A DNA stretch of 39,134 nucleotides. Source: Deltaproteobacteria bacterium (lineage in GTDB: Bacteria > Myxococcota_A > UBA9160 > UBA6930). The stretch is from NCBI GenBank assembly GCA_029261815.1, contig JAJDAQ010000162.1, positions 1-39,134 on the forward strand. Direction: 5' to 3'. The notes under the pieces are model-generated. The model searched no databases. It had not been told where the DNA came from and worked only from the letters and a program-made list of their open reading frames with translations. Of the stretch, positions 8,343-15,753 are shown in pieces (positions within the stretch are counted from its first letter, which is position 1; each line of letters begins with the position of its first letter). The position numbers and the translations under genes are program-made.

Positions 8343-8972
8343 CTAACCGATCGACCACGCGCGCACGGCTCGGCTCAGTGAGCCGATCAAGCAGGCGACG
8401 TCCCGAGTGCGACCCGTACCTTCGTGGTCCGACCACCCCCACTCCCGAAGGTTCCAGCGGATCGAGGGTGGTAGCTCGAGTTGCACGCCCTTGCTCGGGG
8501 GCAGGTTCACGGGGTTGTTCGGGTGCATCCCGCGAAGTTCGTTCGGAATGGACTCGACATCGTCGAGAACCTGGTACCGCTGTGGGAGATCGCCGCGGAG
8601 TTGGTCGCCGATATGGCGGGCGAGTGTGCGATTCTGTCCGCCTAGCAACAAGTGTCTTCGGAGTCGCCGGCGGCCGTATCCGTGAATCGTGAGGACAATG
8701 TCAACGCGCTCGAGAAAACCGGCGAGCGTCTCGGATTCTCGCGGATCAAAGCGCGTCGAAGGCAGATGGTTCCTGTGCGGGGCAGCCTGGGTGATGCCGT
8801 AGTAAGACGCGCCGGATTGCTCTGCGACCTCCCGTGCGATCGCATCCGTTGTCCGCTCGAGGTTTCCGCCGTGGTAGGCCATCACGCCGAACCGCCCACG
8901 CAACGTGGATTCCTCGGTGACCTCGGGGCGATCCAGGTGGGTGCGCAGACTCGAAGCGGAGGGCGGGTTCAC
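8343..8972 (-). CDS. DUF867 / poly-gamma-glutamate hydrolase (PghP/YjqB) family protein
   Basis: This 209-residue protein matches the YjqB/PghP family of zinc-dependent hydrolases. It has AYHGGNLE (H34, E39) near the start, TIHGYG (H97) in the middle, and a late LRGMHPNNPVNLP segment. Phage and Bacillus members cleave poly-gamma-glutamate, and some act on other gamma-linked polymers. No capsule genes are visible here, so the substrate is open. The first in-frame start is GTG 8972. A later ATG would fall just before the first motif and is less likely. It has no clear signal peptide. It follows a small ORF by 23 bases and precedes the alpha/beta hydrolase-OsmC gene by 28. Confidence 0.85.
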   Translation of the reverse strand: MNPPSASSLRTHLDRPEVTEESTLRGRFGVMAYHGGNLERTTDAIAREVAEQSGASYYGITQAAPHRNHLPSTRFDPRESETLAGFLERVDIVLTIHGYGRRRLRRHLLLGGQNRTLARHIGDQLRGDLPQRYQVLDDVESIPNELRGMHPNNPVNLPPSKGVQLELPPSIRWNLREWGWSDHEGTGRTRDVACLIGSLSRAVRAWSIG

Positions 8973-8995
8973 CCGGCGAACCTAGCGAGTGGAAA

Positions 8996-9226
8996 TCATG
9001 CGAGCCCGGACAGCCGCTGAGTCGAGGCTTCGCAGACTGCGGCGAGCCGGACCTGTTCGGTGCTGGAGAGGTGTTGGAACCGTCCCGACAGGGCCCCGCG
9101 TACGAGTGAACAGGCCTCCAAACCCTGTCGCTGCCACTCGTGGCACCTCAAAGCGTTCGCCCAGCGCATCGAGGCCACGCTCGATGGGGACGCTCCAGGC
9201 CACGACGGGTGCGGTCGGTGTGTCAT
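8996..9226 (-). CDS. Small hypothetical protein
   Basis: A 76-residue frame fills most of the gap between the DUF867 gene and the divergent DUF1214 gene. ATG 9226 has a GAGAG about seven bases upstream, and the C-terminal half reads as a plausible amphipathic helix region with Trp, Cys and Gln. Another frame from ATG 9233 overlaps it and also looks partly protein-like for its first 28 residues, so a frameshift between the two cannot be excluded. I recognise no family. It would be the first gene of the minus-strand run. Confidence 0.35.
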   Translation of the reverse strand: MTHRPHPSWPGASPSSVASMRWANALRCHEWQRQGLEACSLVRGALSGRFQHLSSTEQVRLAAVCEASTQRLSGLA

Positions 9227-9282
9227 TGGCCATCTCTCGACACTACCATCGGTCGACGTTCGAGAACCCGAGGAGATGCGCG

Positions 9283-10719
9283 ATGTCGAGAGCTTGGAAG
9301 TGTGTGTGGGTGTCCGTCTTGCTGGGGATCGCGGGTGCGTTGCCTTTGTCGGCGGAACCCGATGCCTCGGCCGTCAGCGTCGAGTTGCGCGCGGCATGGG
9401 ACGACCTGTTGACGAGCCTGCAATCCGCGCGGGAAGCGATCGACGATCCCGCACTTCACGCGCCGCCCGAATCGGAGCGGGGCCTCGCCGAGGGCTATCG
9501 CTACCTCCTCGGCTTCGCACATACGAGCTTCGAGCGCGCCTTCTTCGACGATCCGGATTTCCCGTACTTCCGTCGGTCGATTCCGCCCCACGCGAAGGCC
9601 ACGATCGACAATTCCGACAATCTCTACATGAGCGCGCGGATTGATGGCGAGGGCACCTACCGGATCGAGGGCCGGGCCTACGCGAACGAACATTGGCGCG
9701 GTGGGACGCGCGCGGCGGCGGGTCGGCTGGCTCCCCAATACGTGCTCTTCTCCGCCATCACACACTACACCGCAGATTCTGGCGGGATGGCCGAGCTCTC
9801 TCCCCTCATCACTGCGAACACGGACTCCCTCGACTCCACCCAGATCGAAGTCGGGCCCGACGGAATGTTCGAGATCCTGCTCGCACCGGAACGGCCAGAA
9901 GGACACACGGGAAACTTCATCGCGACGCGTGCTGTGAAGACAGTTCAAGGGAAGGAGCGCACCTTCGTTGCGCGCTACCTGATCGGCCGCGAATTGTTCG
10001 GTGACTGGGAACGGGAGTATCCGGTGGAACTCCACATCGCGCGGGAAGGGATGGCCGGTCTAGCGCCGAAGCCGCTCGACCCGGTCAGGGCCGCCGCGCA
10101 GATCCGCGAGATGGGGAGACTGGTCGATGCGAAGATGCGCTTCTGGAACGAGTTCTACGTCCGCATCCTCGACCCCTACCAACAGCCCGGGGTGACCGCT
10201 TCGAATGACCTGTCGATCAACGACATCGCGCAACCACACTGGACCACCGGCGTAGGCGCGGCCCAGGCGACCACGACCTACGGCTCTGGCATCTATGACC
10301 TGGCACCGGGCGAAGCCCTGGTGGTGGAGGACCATCTGGCGGATCCGCCCGTCTACGTGGGATTCAATCTCTCCAATTTCTGGGGCGAATCGTATGACTA
10401 CGCCAACCACACGAGCAGCTTGAACGACTTCCAGGCGCAGCCGGATGGGGACGGTGTCGTCCGTTATGTCGTCGCGCACGAAGATCCAGGCGTGGTGAAC
10501 TGGATCGATACCGCGGGCCATCGGACGGGCTACATGAGCCGCCGTTGGGCATACGCCGACCGTGAGGCCAGGCTTCCGACGGTTCGCGTGAAGAAGGTCT
10601 CCCTGCAGGATCTGTTTGCACATCTCCCGGCAGATACCCGCAGGGCGACGCCCGAAGACCGGCGCGCGCAGGTGGAAGTGCGTCAACGCCACACGCAGCG
10701 GCGCTATCGCCAGTACTAA
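9283..10719 (+). CDS. Exported DUF1214 domain protein
   Basis: The 478-residue product starts with a cleavable signal peptide (hydrophobic core at residues 9-21, cleavage after an LSAEP-like site). A long N-terminal region with no recognised motif follows, then a C-terminal DUF1214 domain recognised by GFNLSNFWGESYDY and by the SLNDFQAQPDGDG and TGYMSRRW motifs. DUF1214 proteins are usually periplasmic, often paired with DUF1254, and have no settled function. The frame is open back to 8989, but ATG 9283 with AGGAG seven bases upstream gives the signal peptide directly. It overlaps the stop of the convergent bicupin gene by four bases. No DUF1254 gene is adjacent. Confidence 0.85.
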   Translation: MSRAWKCVWVSVLLGIAGALPLSAEPDASAVSVELRAAWDDLLTSLQSAREAIDDPALHAPPESERGLAEGYRYLLGFAHTSFERAFFDDPDFPYFRRSIPPHAKATIDNSDNLYMSARIDGEGTYRIEGRAYANEHWRGGTRAAAGRLAPQYVLFSAITHYTADSGGMAELSPLITANTDSLDSTQIEVGPDGMFEILLAPERPEGHTGNFIATRAVKTVQGKERTFVARYLIGRELFGDWEREYPVELHIAREGMAGLAPKPLDPVRAAAQIREMGRLVDAKMRFWNEFYVRILDPYQQPGVTASNDLSINDIAQPHWTTGVGAAQATTTYGSGIYDLAPGEALVVEDHLADPPVYVGFNLSNFWGESYDYANHTSSLNDFQAQPDGDGVVRYVVAHEDPGVVNWIDTAGHRTGYMSRRWAYADREARLPTVRVKKVSLQDLFAHLPADTRRATPEDRRAQVEVRQRHTQRRYRQY

Positions 10720-11405
10720 CCGGCGCGAAGCCCGGCCACACCCCCAGTCTTGATGTAGACGACGCACTCTCGTGCAGGGCGCGGGTGGTGGGTTGCGCCC
10801 GGTGGTAGGCGGACCCACGAATGGGTCTCGTAGGTATCGGCTTCGTCCGAAAACATGCCCTCAACGACGAAAAGTTCGGCGCCACCCGGGTAGGTGCGTC
10901 GGCCAGGGCTTGCGTCCATCGACCAGCGTTCGAGGTGTGTCTCGTCGGGAAACGACGCTTCGTCGAGGAGCGTCATTCGAGCGATCCCCGGGGTCGAAGT
11001 CGCCGACCAATCCATCGAATGGGTCTGGAGGGCGACGTGGACACGCTCGGTGCCCGCCAGCTGACGCAGTTTCACGAATAGCATGCAGCCTTCTCGCGAG
11101 AAGGGTGCATGACGGAAGCCTTCGGGGTTCGCGAGGAACGTCCCAGCCGGCCAGTCGCCGTGTTCATCGGAGAAGATGCCATCGAGAACCAGGATTTCTT
11201 CGCCCTCGGGATGATCGTGCGCCGGAAACTTCGCGCCCGCCGCATACCGGACGACCGACGTCACCTGGCCGTCTTCTTCGCCGCCCGTGCGATGCAGTCG
11301 CTTCCGCTGCACGCTCGCGCTCGGACTGGCCACCCACGGCATCGCGGTCGAATGCGCAACGGCGCGTGCCGAGAGATCGCCATGAAGTGTCGGTGTTCGA
11401 GCCAT
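10716..11405 (-). CDS. ChrR-like bicupin protein
   Basis: This 229-residue protein contains two cupin modules. The first (residues about 35-120) keeps a full metal-binding pattern, H63, H65 and E69 in AHDHPEGEE followed by a later FRHAP His, as in the ChrR anti-sigma cupin domain. The second (about 135-229) is similar but has lost part of the motif (YPGGAE in place of the H-H-E pattern), so it probably binds no metal. It lacks the zinc-binding anti-sigma domain of true ChrR and is likely an enzyme or sensor. ATG 11405 is chosen because GAGGAG lies seven bases upstream. It is the third gene of the LysR-divergent operon, 14 bases after the PNPOx-reductase gene. Confidence 0.82.
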   Translation of the reverse strand: MARTPTLHGDLSARAVAHSTAMPWVASPSASVQRKRLHRTGGEEDGQVTSVVRYAAGAKFPAHDHPEGEEILVLDGIFSDEHGDWPAGTFLANPEGFRHAPFSREGCMLFVKLRQLAGTERVHVALQTHSMDWSATSTPGIARMTLLDEASFPDETHLERWSMDASPGRRTYPGGAELFVVEGMFSDEADTYETHSWVRLPPGATHHPRPARECVVYIKTGGVAGLRAG

Positions 11406-11419
11406 GCCGGACTCCTCGA

Positions 11420-13045
11420 TCATCCTACCGGGCCGAAGGACTCAAAGTGGATCTGGTCGGGCGGAACGCCCAGGGCTTCGAGCGTCTCCACGCCTTCGCG
11501 CAGGAAGGCGACCGGGCCGCAGAGGTAGGCGTCGACGTTGGTGTCCGGGACGAGATGCTCGATGGTGGATCGCCCGATCCTCCCCGTTGCATCGTATCCC
11601 GAATCTTCAGCGCGCGGTTGGCTGTAGGCGACGTGCACGCGAACGTGCGGTGCAGCGCGAGCGAGTGCGCGGACCTCGTCTGCGAGGGCGTGGTGCGCCC
11701 CATCGCGCGCGCCATGGAGGAACGACACGTGACGGGGGCCGGGCTCGGCGGCTGTCGCATGCAACATCGCCATCATGGGCGTGACGCCGATCCCGGTACT
11801 CCACAAGAGGACGGGGCGGTCGGCGTCGTTGAGCACGAAGTCTCCGGCCGGCGCGTCCGCATCGAAGTCGGATCCCAGCTGCGCGTGTTCGTGCAACCAC
11901 TGCGAGACCCGGCCGTGCTTCTCGCGCTTGACCGAGATGCGGTAGCGATTCGTCCCCGCCGCCCCGGACAAGGAGTAGGTTCGGGTTTCCTTCGTGCCGT
12001 CTCCGAGCGGGACATGGATCGGCAGGTGCTGCCCCGGTCGCCAGGCGGGAAGCGCTGCGCCGCCGTGGGCCTCGAACGAGAACGACACGACGTCGGCACT
12101 CTCTTGCGTCCGTTCGACCAGGCGCAGGGACAGTGCATTCGTCCGGGGCGTTGACCACCGCAGCGGCAGCGCCTTCTCGAGAGAGATCACGCGTTCCAGG
12201 TGGAACCGGACCCTCCGCTGCGCGCTGGCGGAAGCCGCGACGGCCGGCGAGTCCCAGTCGATCTCGACGGTTCCGGTCAGCTGCAGCAAAGTGCCGCGTG
12301 CAAAGTCGACGAAGAGGAGGCCGGCCCGAGGATCCTCTACGAGATTGCCGATCGTGTTGAAGTGATTGTTCCCGGCATAGTCGGGGAACGAGAGCGTCTT
12401 CGGGTTCTCGACCGTCACGAAGCCTGGCGGGCCCCCACGGTGGGACGCATCCATGCCATTCGCTTCATGCGGTTCAGCCCCGCGGTGGCCGCTCGCGATG
12501 AAGAACGTGTCTGCGCGGGCGACTTGTTCGGCGAGCGCGGCCGGTAGATGGTCGAACTCGGTGCGGTCGGGACGGGCCTGGGCAAGCGGCGCCCGGCTCC
12601 ATTCGCGCGGACGAATGTGCTGCGGGCAGTTGCCGAAGCTCTGTCCCACTGCGAGCGTGAATGCTCCTGCAGTTGAATTCGACACCTGACCATTCACGCG
12701 GTTGCGTCTTCGGGTCGCGAGCTCGATGCCGAGCAGGCCCACCTCGGACCCAGGCCGGAAGGCGCCCTCGAGGGCATCCCCCGCGGCCGTCGCGGTGTTG
12801 ATGTCGAGCGTCTCCGGCGTCGGCGAGTGCGCGAACCCCGGTTCCCCGAATAGCAGGGTGACCCAGGGACGTTCCTCGTCGTCGCGGGCGGCGGCGACCA
12901 GAAAGGGTTGCTGCGCATAGAACGCGCGATGCTCTTCCGGAAGGAAGCCGCGCACGACGCGGCGCGCCCAGGGTTCGATCTGCTCCCGCACGCCGAGGCG
13001 TTCCTGGACGCGTAGTTCACCGGCATGGAACGGAGATGCGGACAT
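11420..13045 (-). CDS. PNPOx-like / ferredoxin-reductase fusion flavoprotein
   Basis: This 541-residue protein joins two redox modules. Residues 1 to about 290 form a two-lobed PNPOx-like region, with FGNCPQHIRPR and the later GNNHFNTIGNL motif. From about 305 on there is an FNR-type reductase with RTYSLS for FAD binding and STGIGVTPM for NAD(P)H binding, ending in an LCGP motif and a short tail. Related proteins commonly carry a C-terminal 2Fe-2S ferredoxin domain, and this one stops before it. AAGGAG six bases before ATG 13045 overlaps the end of the VOC gene, supporting this start over the long upstream open frame. A role in reducing an organic electrophile or quinone is inferred. Confidence 0.88.
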   Translation of the reverse strand: MSASPFHAGELRVQERLGVREQIEPWARRVVRGFLPEEHRAFYAQQPFLVAAARDDEERPWVTLLFGEPGFAHSPTPETLDINTATAAGDALEGAFRPGSEVGLLGIELATRRRNRVNGQVSNSTAGAFTLAVGQSFGNCPQHIRPREWSRAPLAQARPDRTEFDHLPAALAEQVARADTFFIASGHRGAEPHEANGMDASHRGGPPGFVTVENPKTLSFPDYAGNNHFNTIGNLVEDPRAGLLFVDFARGTLLQLTGTVEIDWDSPAVAASASAQRRVRFHLERVISLEKALPLRWSTPRTNALSLRLVERTQESADVVSFSFEAHGGAALPAWRPGQHLPIHVPLGDGTKETRTYSLSGAAGTNRYRISVKREKHGRVSQWLHEHAQLGSDFDADAPAGDFVLNDADRPVLLWSTGIGVTPMMAMLHATAAEPGPRHVSFLHGARDGAHHALADEVRALARAAPHVRVHVAYSQPRAEDSGYDATGRIGRSTIEHLVPDTNVDAYLCGPVAFLREGVETLEALGVPPDQIHFESFGPVG

Positions 13046-13056
13046 GGCTGGCTCCT

Positions 13057-13476
13057 TCAAGCTTTCGCGGGCGCGATGAACTCGACGCGGATGCCACCCG
13101 GGATCGCCGTCATCATGTGGCGGGTCGGGCCATGGCCGAGGGGTTCGGGCGCGAACTCGATGACCACACCGGGCGTTTCCGTGAGCCGTGTGTGAAGCGA
13201 GTCGAGTGCGTCCTGATCCCCGACCGTCAGGGCCAGGTGATGCAGGCCGACGTTCTTGTGGCGATCGAAAGCCGTGGCGCTGGCCGGGTCCTCGGCCTGC
13301 CACAAAGTGATCATGCCGTGCCCGTCACTCAGGAAGACGGCCGGGTAGGCGGGGACCTCGCCCACGGCCTCGAAGCCGAGGGTTTCTTCGAAGAAGCTTC
13401 GGGTTGCGGGAAGGTCGGGCACGGTCAGGCCGACATGGTGGGCGCCGCGGGTGATCGGATCGTTGTGTTGACTCAT
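13057..13476 (-). CDS. VOC (glyoxalase/bleomycin-resistance/dioxygenase) family protein
   Basis: This 139-residue protein has the paired beta-alpha-beta-beta-beta modules of vicinal oxygen chelate enzymes. The metal-ligand candidates are H14 in HHVGL, a second His in the LHHLAL strand, and a C-terminal Glu in RVEFIAP. VOC enzymes act as glyoxalases, isomerases, ring-cleaving dioxygenases or resistance proteins. The start at 13476 is set by AGGAGG eight bases upstream, and a 16-residue extension to 13524 is less likely. It is the first gene of the operon controlled from the dyad at 13556-13574, and its product may act on the same compound as the downstream fusion flavoprotein. Confidence 0.9.
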   Translation of the reverse strand: MSQHNDPITRGAHHVGLTVPDLPATRSFFEETLGFEAVGEVPAYPAVFLSDGHGMITLWQAEDPASATAFDRHKNVGLHHLALTVGDQDALDSLHTRLTETPGVVIEFAPEPLGHGPTRHMMTAIPGGIRVEFIAPAKA

Positions 13477-13555
13477 GATGGGTTCCTCCTGTGGATGAGC
13501 CTCATCAGTATCGATGTGTTCCATGGATGAATAAATGGGATGAAAATCAGATCAC

Positions 13556-13574
13556 TACTCCGATTAATGGAGTA
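13556..13574. promoter_or_regulatory. LysR-type operator dyad
   Basis: A perfect inverted repeat, TACTCC-N7-GGAGTA, contains the LysR consensus T-N11-A with a TCC/GGA dyad. It lies in the 100-base divergent gap between the lysR gene (+) and the VOC-led operon (-), two bases before the lysR ATG at 13577. Binding here would block the lysR start or its ribosome binding site (negative autoregulation) and activate the divergent operon. The site itself is read from the sequence; its use by this regulator is inferred. Confidence 0.65.
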
Positions 13575-13576
13575 AT

Positions 13577-14506
13577 ATGACACTCATGGACAAGCTCCAG
13601 GCCATGAGGGACTTCGTCGCGATCGTCGACGCCGGCAGCCTGACCGCGGCCGGAACGACGCAAGGCCGGTCGCTGCCCACCATGGTCCGGAGCCTGAAGG
13701 CGCTCGAGGAATCCCTCGGCGCCCGCCTGCTGCAGCGCACCACCCGGCGCATGTCGCTGACGGACGAGGGTGCCGCCTACCTGGCCCGGTGTCGGCAGAT
13801 CCTGACCGACGTCGAAGAGGCCGAGGGGATCCTGACACTGGGCGATGCCGAGCCGCGCGGCCGGCTACGCGTGACGGCGTCCGTCTTGTTCGGACAGATG
13901 CACGTGGCACCGGCCGTGTTCGCGTTCCTGGCCGCCTACCCCCGGGTGACGGTCGATCTGGTTCTCCTCGATCGCAACCTGAACATGGTCGAGGAAGGTC
14001 TCGACGTCGGCATCCGAATCGGCACGCTGGACGACAGCGGGATGATCGCGGCTCGCGTCGGTGAGATTCGGCGCGTGGTCTGCGCCAGCGATTCGTTACT
14101 CGCGCGAACCGGCATGCCCTCGCATCCGACGGAACTCGCTGACCTTCCTTGCGTCGTATTCAGTGGATTGACCGCATCCGCGACCTGGCGGTTCGAAGAG
14201 AACGGGAAGCCGTTCCGGGTCGACGTCGCTGGCCCCCTGGCGTGCAACCAGGCAGCGGTAGAGAGACAAGCGTGCCTGAACGGCGTCGGCTTCGGGACGT
14301 TTCTCGCCTACCAGGTGCAGCCTTGGATCGACGATGGGACGTTGCAGGTCGTTCTCGAAGAGTTCGAGCCTCCGCCGCTTCCACTCAGCGTGGTCTACCC
14401 CGAAACGCGATTGCTGACGCCGCGCGTCCGCGCGTTCATCGACTGGATGAAGGAGTCTCTCGCGAACCCAGCAACGACCGGAGCACCGGCTAGTTTGGAT
14501 TCATGA
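13577..14506 (+). CDS. LysR family transcriptional regulator
   Basis: The 309-residue protein has the N-terminal winged helix-turn-helix of LysR regulators (residues about 4-62, with FVAIVDAGSLTAAG and LGARLLQRTTRRMSLT) and a C-terminal effector-binding domain with two periplasmic-binding-like lobes. It is closest in style to the DsdC/AaeR-like group that commonly faces an operon of small oxidoreductases. The start may be ATG 13577 or ATG 13586. Spacing from the GGAG inside the operator is 4 or 13 bases, so neither is ideal. Its stop overlaps the ATG of the metallo-hydrolase gene by four bases (ATGA), linking the two genes. Confidence 0.93.
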   Translation: MTLMDKLQAMRDFVAIVDAGSLTAAGTTQGRSLPTMVRSLKALEESLGARLLQRTTRRMSLTDEGAAYLARCRQILTDVEEAEGILTLGDAEPRGRLRVTASVLFGQMHVAPAVFAFLAAYPRVTVDLVLLDRNLNMVEEGLDVGIRIGTLDDSGMIAARVGEIRRVVCASDSLLARTGMPSHPTELADLPCVVFSGLTASATWRFEENGKPFRVDVAGPLACNQAAVERQACLNGVGFGTFLAYQVQPWIDDGTLQVVLEEFEPPPLPLSVVYPETRLLTPRVRAFIDWMKESLANPATTGAPASLDS

Positions 14507-15555
14507 GAATCCTGACCGCGGCCCTACTCGTGCTCTTCGCGACATTCGCCGCACCTGCCGACGGAGAATCCGCCCGGATCCAGCCGGCACGGCAAGAAGC
14601 CAACGGCCGGTACTTGAACCTCGACGGTGAACGCACGCCGCCGGGCCTGGATGTGACCGTGCCATTCTTCCTGCGCCGGATCGGCGGTGCATTCGTCAGC
14701 CGCGACGGAGCACCGAAGGTCGTCGAGAACAATGGCGCCTGGCTTCGCGAGAACTCCGCGAAGGGGGTGACCGCGCAGCCCTCCGTCACGTGGATCGGGC
14801 ATGCGACCTTCCTGGTGCAGATGGAGGGGCTCACGTTCCTGACGGATCCGACCTGGTCAAGAACCGCGAGCCCTGTTCGCTTCCTGGGTCCGCGTCGCTA
14901 TGTCGCGCCCGGGCTTCGCATCGAAGACCTGCCGGAAATCGACTTCGTCGTGATCTCGCATAACCACTATGACCATCTCGATCTGAAGAGCCTCCAGTCG
15001 CTCTCGAAGCGGAACGCGGCGACCCGGTTCTACGTCCCGATCGGAGATGCGGAGCGGCTGGCGGATGCCGGCGTGTCGAACGTGAAGGAGTTCAACTGGG
15101 GCGACGAAGTGCTGCACGGCGCAACCCGCGTGGTGTTCCTTCCGGCGCAGCATTGGAGCCAGCGCGGTATTGCAGATGCACGTCGCGCGTTGTGGGGCTC
15201 GTGGGCGGTCCTGGGTGAGGGTCGACGTTTCTACTTCGCTGGCGACTCCGGTGTCTTCTCGGGCTTCGCGGAGATCGGCCAGATCCATGGCCCGTTCGAT
15301 CTCGCAGCCGTCCCGATCGGAGCCTACGAGCCAGCAGCGATGATGCGCCCGGTACACCTGGATCCCGAAGAGGCGGTGGCCGCCGGCCAGGAGGTGGGCG
15401 CCAGCCGGTTGGTCGGAATGCACTACGGAACCTTCGACCTGACCGACGAACCGCTTGCGGAACCTCCGCAGCGTTTCCGGGCTGCCGGCGCCGCAGCCGG
15501 TTACTCGCCGGAGGACATCTGGATTCTCGACGTCGGCGAGACGCGGGACTTCTAG
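14503..15555 (+). CDS. NAPE-PLD/UlaG-like metallo-beta-lactamase-fold hydrolase (exported)
   Basis: This 350-residue protein has a signal peptide (hydrophobic residues 4-18, cleavage near APADG) followed by the MBL fold. The zinc motif HNHYDH supplies H153, H155, D157 and H158. A distal QHWSQRG and FAGDSG follow, and a C-terminal MHYGTFDL gives the last metal His. The order matches N-acyl-phosphatidylethanolamine phospholipase D-like hydrolases of Gram-negative bacteria, which cleave phosphodiesters in lipids. The ATG lies inside the lysR stop, suggesting translational coupling. A periplasmic or outer-membrane lipid substrate is inferred from family and signal peptide. Confidence 0.88.
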   Translation: MRILTAALLVLFATFAAPADGESARIQPARQEANGRYLNLDGERTPPGLDVTVPFFLRRIGGAFVSRDGAPKVVENNGAWLRENSAKGVTAQPSVTWIGHATFLVQMEGLTFLTDPTWSRTASPVRFLGPRRYVAPGLRIEDLPEIDFVVISHNHYDHLDLKSLQSLSKRNAATRFYVPIGDAERLADAGVSNVKEFNWGDEVLHGATRVVFLPAQHWSQRGIADARRALWGSWAVLGEGRRFYFAGDSGVFSGFAEIGQIHGPFDLAAVPIGAYEPAAMMRPVHLDPEEAVAAGQEVGASRLVGMHYGTFDLTDEPLAEPPQRFRAAGAAAGYSPEDIWILDVGETRDF

Positions 15556-15698
15556 CGGGAGCCTATTTGCGGCGCGAACGGCCTAGAAGCGGACGTCGAA
15601 TCCCGCTCAGGTCGCACGTTGGAGAGTGGGACCGGGGAGTGGGTGGCCGGCCACGGGAGTCCGGTTGCCGGAGGCACCCGCCGAAGCCCCGAAAATGA

Positions 15699-15731
15699 AA
15701 CCGGCCCGGCGGCAATGCCACCGGGCCGGTT
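15699..15731 (-). terminator. Intrinsic terminator of amtB
   Basis: Arms AACCGGCCCGG / CCGGGCCGGTT pair perfectly over 11 bases and can extend by two more pairs past one mismatch, with a five-base loop. On the minus strand the hairpin is followed by TTTCATTTTC. It begins 22 bases after the amtB stop, in the expected place for a Rho-independent terminator. Read on the plus strand, the T tract is missing, so it should act for amtB and not for the metallo-hydrolase gene. Confidence 0.8.
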
Positions 15732-15753
15732 CGTCACCAGCGACAGATTCTGG

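Noticed and set aside
10772..12154. A 460-codon plus-strand frame across the bicupin and reductase-fusion genes
   Set aside because: The minus strand encodes recognisable cupin and FNR motifs with ribosome binding sites. The plus frame is Arg- and Pro-rich with no motif.
15643..15654. Perfect 12-base palindrome GTGGCCGGCCAC after the metallo-hydrolase gene
   Set aside because: It has no loop or T tract and is easily explained by chance in GC-rich DNA, so it is not called as a terminator or operator.
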